A DNA stretch of 64,000 nt from Chamaea fasciata (lineage: Eukaryota; Chordata; Aves; Passeriformes; Sylviidae), in contig JARCOQ010000003.1 of the NCBI GenBank assembly GCA_029207755.1, forward strand, positions 96,550,646 to 96,614,645. Reading direction: 5' to 3'. The notes below the pieces were generated by a model. It searched no databases, was not told where the DNA came from, and saw only the letters and a program-made list of their open reading frames with translations. The stretch's first letter is position 1. The number at the start of each line of letters is the position of its first letter. Shown piece after piece: positions 14,353 through 26,600 of this stretch. A program made the position numbers and the translations under genes.

Positions 14353-15552
14353 CATAAATTTGGCAAAAAGCTACATGCTGAAATAAATTTACAGGATGTG
14401 CACATATAGCAGTTCTTACAGTGTACCTAATGTTAACTGGTCTATTTATGCTCTTATTTATTTCTTCTGTGGGCAGGTGTCCAGCTCAGTGTTGGTGGGA
14501 GTGTGAGTGTGCGTGAGCAGAAGTCGAAGTAAACAGGCAACCGATGTCACTACAGAAGAAGCAGATTCTCAATTATAATTTTGTGATTTTTTTTTTTAAA
14601 CATTAACTCATTTTGAATGACCTTTACTGATCATTTATTCTGAATGTTTTGCTCTGGCACTCAAAAGATAGCAAAATCAGACAGCAAACTACAGGAATAA
14701 ATATTCTTTCCCCAATCAGCCCATCTGGTCAGGACCTGGCATTTCAGTTTGGAAAGAAATTCTGACATCCTAAAAATTAATCACATTATGAATCAAAGGG
14801 AAGCAGGAATCTCAACTCCCCTCTCAGCTCGGTGATCTTACAGCATGTTCTTTGACCATGTTACTTCTTGAATTGGTTAAAAGAAATTTCCCACACATTA
14901 TTTTGATTCTTTTTGACACTTACAGTAGTGATAATACAGTATATATTAAGGTTAATATAAAGATTTAAATGAACCACATAGCCTCAAAAAGGAATGATAT
15001 TAATATTTTATTTCAAAGGGGTTTTTTTTGAAAATTTTGTCTAGTCAGTGGATTCTCCCAAAAAGTAAAATTTAATTAAAGCTTCATGAGCTGATGTATT
15101 TGGAGGAAATTTTACTATTGAGGGATTTTCACTCAGAAGCAGTTACCTATCTGGATACCCTTTGTTTATTTAGATTCCATTTTTTAAGGTATTAAAAAAT
15201 AAGGATTTTTTTAAAAAATAGGTATATAAAGATTGAACACTATCTCATCTAACAAAGAAGCATCCAAAACTGGAACTTAAACATGTTATTATTAAACAGG
15301 CTGCTTGTACCTGGGGCTTGAAACGGACCAAAAATTGCTGCAAAATTGCGTAGAGTGTATGATTTTTACACCCTTGAAGTGAAAAAATATCCCCTATCTG
15401 TGGGTCATGCAGAAGTGAGTGCAAACAACTCTGAACTGCAATATTATTTCCTCCACACTCCAGACTGCAGTGGTTAACAGCAAGGACAAGGGATAGGAAG
15501 GAACACATGTACCCTCTTCCCACTGTGCTGTTCAGCAAAGTGAATTGTCTTC
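14353..15552. other. Unique sequence, no gene seen
   Basis: A 97-codon minus-strand frame at 15245-15538 ends next to the CR1 fragment. It has no recognisable domain and no splice or promoter context, so I do not call it a gene. The rest is AT-rich unique DNA. Confidence 0.6.
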
Positions 15553-15805
15553 TCAGGAGAGGTGCTCCTCCCGTGTCCTCCTCTGGACTTGCTCTGAGAG
15601 GACTGTGTCCTTCTTATGTTGGGGGCCCTGGACCTGGATGTAGTACTTCAGATTGCATCTCATGAGGGCAGAGGAGAGGAGAAAATTCACCTCCCTTGAT
15701 CTGCTGACCACAGTTTTTTTGATGAAGTCCAACATGAAGTTGCCTTTCTGATTTGCAGGTGCACCCTGCCGCACTTCTCGGCCAGAGAACTCAAGGGCAT
15801 GTAGC
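15553..15805 (-). mobile_element. CR1 LINE fragment (RT C-terminal region)
   Basis: Read on the minus strand, this encodes a diverged stretch of the CR1 reverse-transcriptase C-terminal region. Peptide pieces such as 'VVSRSREVNFLLSSALMR' and 'QHKKDTVLSEQVQRR' correspond to the CR1 block that normally reads like '[17 protein letters not shown]' and 'FKKDMELLERVQRR'. On the plus strand the order of blocks is that of a reversed CR1 copy. Both ends are truncated and neither the 3' tail nor the catalytic domain is present. It is a dead fragment. Confidence 0.9.
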
Positions 15806-18123
15806 CCCAAACACAAGGCTGCACCTGGCCTGATTTAGTGTTAGCTTGAGTCCTATTTCCAGCAGAACTATAATTTTGGTGATTGTGAAATTTTCTTGGA
15901 GTAGATGTTGTATAATTCATGTAAGAAAAGTCATAAATATGCCATCCACCTCCCCTGACCTTCTTCCAGTTGAGGTATTCCCTTTCACATCAGCAAATTA
16001 TGGGGAATCTTCAATTTTCGCTTGATCAGACCTTAAAATTTTGGTGATTTTTGTTCATCAATTAAAAATGAAGAACAAAGAATGCCTTACAGAGGAGACA
16101 CTTGAAGCTGGTGATATTTTGCTGGATTCCCCTTTCCGGGATCAAGGACAGAAAGAAAGTAGGTTTCTCTGACTAGTCAAATATGCATCAGGGAATCAGT
16201 TGTGGTGTTAATAGCTAGGTTTATGGAGCCAGTTCAGGCTACCTCATCCAAGGTCATGGTCCTGAGCAACTCATACTGGAGCAGTAGCCATGCACCATTT
16301 GCTTCAGTGCTTTTATTTTAAGCTAACAATTTATAAATAACTGTCTTCTAATTGTTGGGGGAGCCTGATGGCACATAATCCAAAGCACACTGAGACAAGT
16401 GTGAGTTTTCTCCCCAGCTCCTAACAGGTTTTGGATTTGGCATGTCATATGTGTAGAGAGTCACTTGATTTTGCTCTCAGTAGAGTATATTTTTAATCAA
16501 GAGTTTTGAAGTTGTTTTTTTCAGTATCTGTTAATAAAATGTGGATGCTTGATTTCTCCAATCTTTTTTTGTAATGGGTTGGGTTCAAATTATGGTCAGA
16601 CTTTCAAGATTTCCCTGGTTATTTTGAAATACTGCTGGGAAATCTGTCAACTTATGCTATTTCTTTCTTGATGATTATTGAAGTTTAGATAAATTATGAT
16701 TTCAGTTTATGACTGGATTACATGGCTTGAAATACCTCTTTCATGTTTTAATCAGAATCACCATGCATAGTCTCTAGGTCATTATCACAAAAATATGGAG
16801 CATTTTCCTGACCAGCTGGGATTTTTTCTTTTCTTTAGAGAAGACTACATTTAGTACAAAATTGTTTGCTTTTCTTAATAGCTTATTCCAGATATAATTA
16901 GAATTCTGCATTATCTTTATTATTACTGCTATCTACTAGACAAAGTAATGGACTATAAATTTGACATGCGAGTATGTTTCTGTTAAGAAGAATCACACAA
17001 ACAAATTATTTCATTCATTTCGTTAATGCAATAATTTGCATTTAGTGGTATCTTAAATACTTCATATCTTGTCTGCAATATTTGAAAAATTTATTGAGCA
17101 GCCCCATAGTATAAGTTTACCTTTTGCAGGATTGATTTTTAAATTCATTTCGTAATTAAGTTAATTGTGTGTGGCATCTGAATGCTTAATCTAATTACAT
17201 AATTAGACATCTGCATTATTAACTGATCTGCAGTGACATAATAAATACATCCTTTGAATTCCCTTGTCTTTACAAATGTCTTTGTACATTTGATCTACAA
17301 GTTATTTGGTGTACAGTTGATACAAGAACATTCATTTCAACTGCTTTATTGTTCCAAATTTATTAGTTGAGATAAAAATGAATTATTTGACATGTGGTTG
17401 TTTAGGCAAATATAAGATAGCTACAGATGATTTGTAGCACATTTCTTAAATATCACTGAAATGCAATGAATTGCCTTTTATATGAAAGATTTACATGTGA
17501 AAATTTCTTCCAAAATTAAGTTATTATAGGCTAGAAAAAATATGATATTGATAGGGAAGCTGAAAAATTCAGCTGAAAATGCATTTAATTAACAATTGAG
17601 AATCAGTAGAGAGTTGATGAACTGCAAAGAGATATTAGTCAGCTATTTCTTAGATCAAAGCAACAATGATAACACATGATGACAGAGAAAGACTGAAAAT
17701 TTTGGACTCTATGTGGAGAAACACGTAATTAGATCCATGAGATGAATTACAGCAGAGGTGTTTCTAGTAGCTGTGTAACAGTACCTTATAAAATTGGAGA
17801 TATCTAAATGATGAGCAAAAATTGTCACCTCCTGCTCTTTTTTTTTCACAAACATCCTGTGTATTTAGATGTGCAAACCAGATTAATTTGAAACAAAAAT
17901 CAGAGATGAAGTTTGATTTCTAGGCCCACATAAATTTCTAATTGCTTCACAATTTAGTACACTATATATTCTCCTTATGCAAAAACATATACTTATTTGT
18001 TCATAAATTAGTGCTTAAAAATGATATTATGTGATGCAGGACCTTCAGAAATCTGGAATTAAGGCACTGTATAACTATATAGGACATCTACTTGGAAGGG
18101 GAGTACAAAATGCTCAAATTGAA
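15806..18123. other. Unique AT-rich sequence with homeodomain-type motifs
   Basis: No gene was found. About 16.9-17.4 kb is very AT-rich and contains an octamer-like ATTTGCAT (17034-17041), several TAATTA cores and a near-palindromic CTAATTACATAATTAG (17191-17206). These words are also expected at some rate by chance in AT-rich DNA. Confidence 0.6.
17030..17210. promoter_or_regulatory. Possible conserved noncoding element (homeodomain/POU motifs)
   Basis: This interval holds an ATTTGCAT octamer at 17034-17041, TAATTA at 17153-17158 and a palindromic pair CTAATTA-CA-TAATTAG at 17191-17206. Paired TAAT/ATTA half-sites are a known arrangement for dimeric homeodomain binding. Conservation cannot be judged from one sequence, so the call is a guess from motif content. 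Confidence 0.25.
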
Positions 18124-18790
18124 GATCACTGAATCATGTAATCAACTAGGTTGAAAAAGACCTCTGAGATCATCATAATCCAACCTATGACCTATGTTGT
18201 CAACTGACATGACCAACTAGACCATGGCACTGAGTGTCACATCAAGTCTTTTCTTAAACACCTCCAGGGATGGTGGCTCCACCACCTCTCTGGGCAGCCC
18301 ATTCCAATGTCCAGCCACCCTTTCTGTGAATAAATTTCTAATGTCCAACCTAAACCTCCCCTGGTGCAGCTTAAGACTGTGTCCTCTTGTCCTGTCACTG
18401 TTTGCCTGGGAGAAGAGTCCAACCCCAACCTGGCTACAACATGCTTTATGTAGTTTTAGAGAGTGATAAAGTCACCCCCGAGTTTCCCTTTTCTGCAGGC
18501 GAAACAATCCCAGATCTCTCAGCTGCTCCTCACAGGACTTGGATTCCAGACCCTTCCGCAGCCTTTGTTACCTTTTCTGGATATTCTCTAGCAGTTCAAC
18601 ATCTTTACTAAATTTGAGGCCCAGAACTGGACACAGCACTCAAGGTGTGGCCTCATCAGTGCCAAATACAGGAGAAGAATGACCTCCCTGCTCCTGCTGG
18701 CCACACCATTCCTACCAGGATGCCACTGGCCTCCTTGGCCACCAGGGCACACTCTTCTGGGGTCCTTTCTTCACTAGCAAGGCTGTTCTG
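18124..18790 (-). mobile_element. CR1 LINE 3' portion with tail
   Basis: This is a reversed CR1 copy. Its 3' end is on the left: 'ATCACTGAATCATGTAATC' is a diverged form of the ATTCTATGA-type tail repeats, followed by the 3' UTR and the end of the reverse-transcriptase frame. Blocks recognisable on the plus strand, in order, are 'CCTCTGAGATCATC', 'CACCTCTCTGGGCAGCCCATTCCA', 'AACCTAAACCTCCCCTGG', 'TGTCCTCTTGTCCTGTCACT' and 'GGCCCAGAACTGGACACAGC'. The 5' part is missing, as is usual for CR1. Divergence is moderate, with stops and indels, so it cannot move by itself. Confidence 0.95.
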
Positions 18791-21700
18791 CCTATGGAAA
18801 CATTTCGACCATCTATTTTCTCCTATATGGACAGTGGCATTGGAACATCAATAGGAATTGTGTGACAGAGATTGATATCCTAAGTCTTTGACTAAAGTTG
18901 AATTAAACATACTTTACAAAATTCCTAGGCCTTCTTTTGTCTCATTTTTTTTAGACAGATTAATTTAATATCATAATATCCCTATAGTGGATTATATTAT
19001 TATATAATTTATTAGTGGATAAGACACAGTAATCCAGCTGGTCTTCAAGTGATGTATCTAGATTAATTTTCTGGGTTTTTATGTTAACTTGAATAAATTA
19101 CACTTAGTTCCTGCACTCTAGGAATTTTTTTCTTTTTCCCCCACAATTTTTAGTACTCTATCTGTTAATAATATGATAGTTTTAGAACAGAGATTATCTA
19201 TTTCTGCATTACTGTCCTTTACATGGAAGAATATTATTTGACCCTCCAGGCACTAAAAATGAAATGAAAATTGCAGAAAATTTACAGAAGAATAAGGGGA
19301 GCACAGAAAGACTACCATGTATATATATTTAATTTCTCAAAAAATTCATGGCAGTAACAAAGCAGAAATGGAGATTTTCTAGTACTTTTGCACTTTTTTT
19401 TAATGGTTGTGTTAACATGTCCTCTGAGGAAAAGCTGAACTCACAGCAGCTATGTGCTCGGGATGCTGGATAAGGCGTTGTCAGTGTAAAGGTGTCAGAA
19501 AACTAAATTAAATAGAACAAAATGACAGTCTTTCAGAAAGAAAAATAATTTCCTCTAATAAAATGTTTCACATGTGACATATACAAGTCCAATAAAAGTC
19601 AAACAGTAAAACCATTTTCCATGTTTATTTTTGCCTTCACTGACTCAGACATTCTTTCTCTAAAATGCATATCTCCTGTTCCAGGCAGTTTCTGATTCTG
19701 CCCCAGAAAACCATGATTTTGAAATAGTAGCCATTTCCATTCATCTCCCTCCCTCCCGTTCAGTCAGAGCAGATGTGTCGTTGCATACCAACCACATGCT
19801 GGAAATCTGGCAAAGCTACAGCATAGATCTTAAGTCAGCCTACACAGAGACAAGAATCTCTGCCTATGCCCATGAATGCTCTGGGTCTTTTGCTTCTTGG
19901 GTCCAGTGGTGCCTTCTGAATGCAGATCAGCTGTGCAAAAAAAGCTTCAAGCTACAAAATAAGCCTCAAAGTTGGCTCACCTCCAATACCATCTGTGCTT
20001 TTAGATCTTAAACATCTATTCAGATGTACTAATGTGTGAAAATCCATTGTTTTTATTTTTCAAGTAGTTAAAGACAATGAAAAATAAAAGGGGAGAAAAA
20101 CCACCTGCAGCACAGAAACCCCTAATATTTTTTTTTCATTTTAATGGGTATGGGGACAGAATACCACTTCTGCTGTAGGCTGTACATGTTGCATTTCCTG
20201 GGTGAATGATGTGGAGGCTGATACTATGTAATATATAGTGACTCAAAGGGGAACTTTGCATGTAAAAGATGTTATTCTGAAGTAATGAAATAGTTACCTG
20301 GCATAAAGGCAGGCAGTTGATTTTAGGCCACATGTATGTATGCATTTTATCTGGTCATCATTATGGAAAATTAATTTTTATGCTTCTTCACTTGGTAGAT
20401 TCTGAGGTCTCTCTTATGTTCACCAGATAAAATCCTAGATGGTGCAGAGTACTACTGCTATTCCTAGTATAGTACTTATATTTCTTCATGAAAATAGCTC
20501 ATCTGTAAGAGAATACAGATAGAAGATCCATTATGTAATGCTGTATATATGTAAGAGATAAAAATCCCACTGGAATGCAAAAAAAGTGTCCTATTTCCTT
20601 TAGAGAGAATCAAATTAGTCACTATATTTTATATAAAGACTCAGTCACATTGTGAGTAGTCAAACATTGTGCCTTTTTTCATTGTTTTTATAATATGCAT
20701 TAAAGTCACACATAATTCAGCAGCTAAACTCCCCATGTTTGGTGGAAGTCTTGGCACTGTGGCTACTATAGGCTCTGCTAGTGACTGTATCTACACTTTC
20801 TGTTCATTTAATTGCATATTGCTTTACAAACACCTACAGCACGTCAAGTCAAGTGTGAAAGAAGATATAATAACTACATATGTTTTAATTCTACAAGTTG
20901 TCATTAGGTGGAATGCTACAGCTTGTGCTGTGCAGGCAAGCAGAGAAGATGATGAGAACAGTCCATTTAGACTGACTTTAAGAGGCCTTAAAATCTTTGA
21001 GTCTAGGATCTGTAAGTGTTGCCCATTTTGGAAACTGCTTAAAATTACTGACCTTGCTGTAGATTCTGGGATGGAGTTTTTCAATACTGGAGCCTTCCTA
21101 TTTTTTAAGTACCACTCTGTAATAAATCCTTCTTTGATGCCTGTTACTCTACTCTACCACAATTATTTCACAGATATTCTTGCTAGTAACTTGTCAATCC
21201 TATGACCATTTCTCTGAGAGTATGAGACTGCTGAACTGTACGTGTACCACTGTCAGAAAAGTTTGCCAGTGATTTGTCTTGTGATTTGCAGCTGCTGGCT
21301 CCCACTTGGGCACTCTATAATGAGGAAAATACAAATGCTTATCAATATTTCCCCAGTTTTCTCTTTCCATTTTTATTTTTATATTTATTTTTTTTTATTT
21401 TTTGTTGATTATGTAACTTCCCACTCCTTCAGACTGCTGGATTGGTGGCTACAATGTGTGCTTGTGGTACATTTGGAAACACCAAACTCTTTAATGCCAC
21501 TGAATCCTTCCTATGTTGGACTGAGACAGCAGAAACAGTTTTAAATTAGCAGTTTCTTAGTCTGCCAGTGTAAATGATCTGAGATTGTAGAGATGCTGCT
21601 GGCATTTATATGCTGCTCCTCTGATGGGACTGTCAGCTTTCTTGGCTTTTGAAACAAATCTTTCCTTTTGGCTCTCCATATTTTGCTTGAAATGACATCA

Positions 21701-22974
21701 AGTTAAATGGCTTTTACCAGGCTGAGAACTGCTTCCTCCCCTGCCTCACAACTGTTCCCTGGGCATTTGCAATATGATATTCTGCCATGCTGAAGTAGAA
21801 GCTGGACTTAAAAGGTTTATCAGAGTGTACACACATGTAGGAGGAAATCTTTGTTATATAGGTAATCATAATTAACCTACTATTTTAAAAAGATCGGATA
21901 TGTAATTAGTGAAAATTATCACAAGGTGTTTTCTACTCATTTTATATTCCTTTGCTTTCTCTTTGCGAAAACTTCTTTTTGACAGAACAAGCAATGAGTA
22001 TTATTTCAACTTCATGAATTCTACTTAACCTGGGAAGTAAAATATTATTTTCTCTTTATTGACAGATGATAAGCCTGAAATAGTAAACTTTGATGTAGAT
22101 GTAATAAGTCAGGCCTTAGCTTAGAAGCATTGCACTGCAACCACAAAAAACTTTTCATATTTTAACATTTAGATCTATGATTGCTACTTGCAAGCTCTAT
22201 TTGTTTATGAAAGAGTTCAATTTATTTGTTTGTACTTAGTATCCATTAGACAGGGATGATACCCTTCAAACAGTGAGCATTTCTCAACTAAGCCAAAGGC
22301 TTTTCTTGAACAAGAAGTCTTTTTTAGCAGATAGTATAGCCCACAAAGGAAACCAAGAACATCTGGAAGGTTGGCAATGTGTGTCTTTCTTTTATGATAC
22401 ATGTGTATTAAGTGGTTTAAATGGAAAAAGAAAAAAAATTTCTGAAGTCTACATTTCTGCACCATGCATCTAGGGTCTTAAACATTTCTGTGATTGGCTG
22501 TTTCCTAATAGAATGTATTAGATGCATTTCCAAGTAAAGCAAGGATTTCATTGAAACAACATAGTAGTACTGGAGCAACATTTACCAATGTTTGCTATTA
22601 TAATTTTATAACTTTAGCTTTATTTTAGGTAAATACACATTTAATCTGTGTGGTCCTCCAGATTTCAATAGGAGTTAGTTACACTGGACTCACAATGCCT
22701 TGAAGAAACTTCTGCCATAACACAGGATTTGTGTCCTGATATCACTTGTGCAGCTTCCCTAGGGCAGTTGTCTCTTATAGGCACTGGACCCAGATTCTGT
22801 CCATCTAAAGCAATTAGACGTCTGGGTTGAATGTGTTGACGGATATTCTTGTCTCTCTCTCTTGACTGTATGCGGGATCTCAGAAACCTGAACAGACTGA
22901 TTTCTTAGTAGGGTTTCTGCTTCTAGATGAGATGAATCCCACTCTGAGTGTGCAATCCCTGTTTTAGCCAATAA
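18791..22974. other. Unique sequence, no gene seen
   Basis: The longest single frame in the window that is not in a repeat lies here (20669-21205, plus strand). It shows no recognisable domain and is listed separately. The rest is AT-rich with short chance frames. A short region at 22740-22974, just left of the next CR1 piece, is unrelated to CR1. Confidence 0.6.
20669..21205 (+). other. 178-codon open frame, probably not a gene
   Basis: This uninterrupted frame starts with ATG at 20669 and ends before TGA at 21205. The product starts with a hydrophobic, cysteine-containing segment (MPFFIVFIICIKV), then shows no motif, domain or composition I recognise. A 261 bp frame is open on the opposite strand in its middle. 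At this base composition a rough estimate gives well under one such frame by chance per 64 kb, so it is a mild outlier, but no promoter, splice site or poly(A) context supports it. It could be a chance frame, part of a lncRNA, or an unrecognised old retrocopy. Confidence 0.15.
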
Positions 22975-23668
22975 CCCCAGATCTGTGTGTATCCGTATGG
23001 GGTCTCACCAGGGCAGAGCAGACGGACAGAATCCCCTCCCACATCCTGCTGGCCCATTCTACTTTTGATGCAGCCCAGAGCATGTTTGGCTTTCTGCACT
23101 GCAATGACAAGTGGTTGGGCCATGTCCAGCCTCTTACCCACCAGCACCCCCAAATCCTTCTGAGCAGGGCTGCTTTCAATCTGTTCATCCCCCAGCCTTG
23201 GACTGATACTTGTACCTTGTACTTGGTCTTGTTAAACCTCATGAGATTGCCATGGGCCACTTCTCCAGCTTGTCCAGGTCCCTCTGGATGGCATCCTGTC
23301 CTTCAGGAGTGTCAATCACACCGCTCTGCCTGGTGTCATGTAAATTTGCTGCGAGCAAATTTGATCCCTTTGTTAATGTAATTAATGAAGATATTAAACA
23401 ACACCGGTTCCAGTACAGATTCCTGAGGGATGCCTCTTTCAATGATGTCTATCAGGACACTGATCCACTGACCACTATCCTCTTGGTGTCCAATCAATTC
23501 CTCATCCACCAAACCATCCATGCATCAAATCCAGCTCTCTACAGCTGGAGGGAAGGATATTGTGGGGATCTGTCAAAGGCCTTATACAAGTCCAGGTATT
23601 TGACATCTGTAGCCCTTTCCTTGTCCACTGATGCAGCTGATCCATCATATTCATCACGCACAGAGTTG
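22975..23668 (-). mobile_element. CR1 LINE fragment, reverse-transcriptase region
   Basis: Read on the minus strand, this runs through the CR1 reverse transcriptase. A 'DKERATDVKYLDLYKAF' piece corresponds to the fingers/palm motif that leads into 'SKAFD'. It is followed by 'GIPQESVLEPVLFNIFIN', a decayed GxPQGSxLGPxLF motif, then by 'DTPEGQDAIQRDLDKLEKW', 'NLMRFNKTKYKV' and 'GVLVGKRLDMAQ' blocks spread over several frames. The catalytic FADD box is disrupted (the frame reads FARSKFT). Frameshifts and stops show that it is dead. The 3' end with its tail repeats is absent; the copy stops abruptly at about 22975. Confidence 0.95.
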
Positions 23669-26600
23669 GCCAACAGTGCATACTGAAAAAGGTAAGTGGG
23701 CCAGGCTAAAGGAAATGTCTTGTTGAAACTTAATAAGATGTGTGAGTACCCAGCAAAAAATAAAGAGAAATATGGGCTGCGTAGCTTGGTGTAGATGCTG
23801 CAATGTCTGATGATGTGACATTGTTGGCAAAGTATGGCATTTATAGGATGCAGAATGCATCTGTGGAATGGGGATGAGGGAGTTAAACTATAAGAATAAA
23901 AAATTTTGAAAGTTTTATTCCTGATCACTGGCTCATCGTCATACATGTGTTATTGATTTGAATAAAATAGTTTTGCTTATCAGAATGACATAAAAAAACA
24001 TATAGGCCCAAAGAAGAAAAATGGTACAGTAATGTGGCTAAGAATGGGTATCATTTAACTCATAGTCTGGACTGCTGATATTTACAAAAGGAAGAAAGTT
24101 GTATTTTCTAATATGTTTGTTATTGAACTGGATGCTAGTTTTCCTGGTGTCCTTTGCAACTTGTCAGAAAATAAGTATTGTTCCAGACATATTGCAACAG
24201 TGAAGTGCTCTCAATTTTAGAAATGGAGGATGATGGAGGTTTGTTACTCTGAGGAGGTCTGCATCTGAGTTAGACTCTTTTATGTATTTAATTCCTTTCT
24301 CTCCCCATTTTTTGGTCTGTAGCAAGTCAGGAAAATACTTCATCTATTAATAAATTAGGTTTGAATTTTCAAGCTGATAGATCCTTAGGTTCTTGTTCAC
24401 AGAAGAACTGTAGATGGCAAATGCAATTGCATCCTTACAGCTCCTATATACAATAATACAAATTGTTTCTAGAATGCCTTTGAAATGGGAAACTGTGAAA
24501 AGGATATGCAGGTAAAAAGCACAAAACTCTCAGGCTATGAAGTGATTCACAGGTAAAACCCCCCACTTTTAAGGATTAGAGGCAAATGTTATAAACGTAG
24601 TTTTTACATCAATCACTTAAAAACTGTACATTTGTAACATTTATAAACACAACATTTAAAATAACCATTAGCTTGAGATTTTTTGAATTTGTTTTTTCCT
24701 TCTAGTTCTTTTTACTTTTACTTGAAAACATACATGGCTTTGAAAATTGAGGTATTAAATATTGAAACCATCAACAAATTTCACAACTTCTTGGAATTTT
24801 TAGGCTTTGCAGTAAAGGCTAAATTGAAAGAACACAGTGCTCACCAGCTCTTACATAAAAGCATCCCTGTGCCTGTGTCTCACACCAGTGTGACATGAAA
24901 TGGATGAGATGACATGACATTCATCCTGGGGGAATACATCAGCTCGCAGAGACCTTCACCCACAAACAGGTCAGCTCTCTTTTGAACAGACATGAGATAA
25001 TTGCAAGAGGTGTGAGAGCCTACATAGCTGGGTCAGAGGGTGAATCTGCACTCCTACCAACGCAACTCTCACCCAGTGTAACATTTACATATGTGGGAAA
25101 ACAATTTAACCTGATGGTTTTAAAGGGATGGATTTGGCCTAGTGTCTTTGCTCCTCAACTGCCTAGAGGCCTAATTGAATTTTAGCATAATTAAAGTCAT
25201 TACGTACTGGCAGATTGCATTTCACACTGCCTCCCATCGTGTGGAAGGGGAAAGGACTTTGCTTCAGGTGCTATTGCCTTTTCCCAAGGGCCTGAATAAA
25301 TGGAAACAGGAGGGGGAGCTGTGGGAACACGAAAAAGAAAGGGAATTATTACTTTGCTTTCAATAAGGGAGGAAGAGGGAAAATTTCCATTTGTTTTTAC
25401 CCTACTACTGCTCACCTGAAAGACAACATTGTTTGACCTAACAGAACAGGGACTAAGAAGGCATAGGGTGGCCAAATATAAATATGCTGGGCAGTGAATA
25501 AGACACTTTTGACACATGAAAAACTTGAGTGTAAAAGAGCAGACAGGAATAAACACAGACTGGAAATATGAAGGTTTCTAGCTCATTAAAGCAAAATTTT
25601 CTTACTCCTAGTAGGAGGAAGTAAAATTTTAAGCATTGCTAAGGTAGAAACTGGCAGCTTACTAAAAATTTTGGTGACTGAATAGCAGGGAATTGGATTC
25701 AGAATTCAAAAGTTCTCCTGGGCTTTTGTGAGTTCGAGGAAGGAAAAGTAAATCTAGATTGGTGTTGTTACCAGTCCTCTAGGATACCTCAGTTTCTATA
25801 AAAAAGAACAGATTCACAAGAAGAACCTGAAAACCCCCCAAGGTATTAACGCAGTACTTATGGAAGGGTGAGTCTTGCTTTAAATCTGTGTTCTGGCAAG
25901 GAAGAAGGTGGGGATCTGTGCCTTGCACGTGTGCTGCAATAGCTCTGTATGCTGGCCTCTGAGAAGGGAAGAGGGCAGCATTGCTGTAGCAAATGCCTGA
26001 AACACCCTTGTAAAGGGAGCTTGTGAGGGAGGATGCACAGCTGTGAATCCTCAGAGGAGCTGGGTGCTTCTTTCTGGCACAGTTAGCTACCTAAATGTGC
26101 TAGGACAGCAGTCTAAGAACTTGCCCAAGTGTTCTTACCTGTCCCTACTGCCCAGCTTAGATGGCTCCCTTGGTTTTGCTCTGCATGCAATATGCCCATG
26201 TTTAAAGATTTATCTGTGATTTCCAAAGGTCTCCATGGAAACAACTTCAGCTACCTAAGCTAGCACACCTGTCTCGAATGTGATCATCAACACCTGCTAC
26301 CCATAATATGTAGATTGTGCTGAATTCCAGCATTGAATTCATTGCTACACTTCGTCAGAGCAGCAAAAACATCAATACTACAAAGAAAATCTGCTCCAGT
26401 CATACAGTAGAGAAAAAAAGCCAAGTAATTTCTCCCTGGTGAGGAGCAGAAAGAAATATGTGTTTCTTCTAAAATTACTAAGATATTCATATCCTACTGT
26501 TCTAGAAGTGATATTAAATATTCCCCCAATAGAATACTTGGAAAGACAGTAAAGCGTTTCTTACACTCACTTAACAGTATGAAAGAGTAAAATTCAATAA

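Noticed and set aside
15245..15538. 97-codon minus-strand frame next to CR1
   Set aside because: No recognisable domain, splice site or promoter, and the frame is not part of the CR1 order.
23210..23686. 158-codon plus-strand open frame
   Set aside because: It is antisense to a CR1 reverse-transcriptase fragment; the real signal is on the minus strand.
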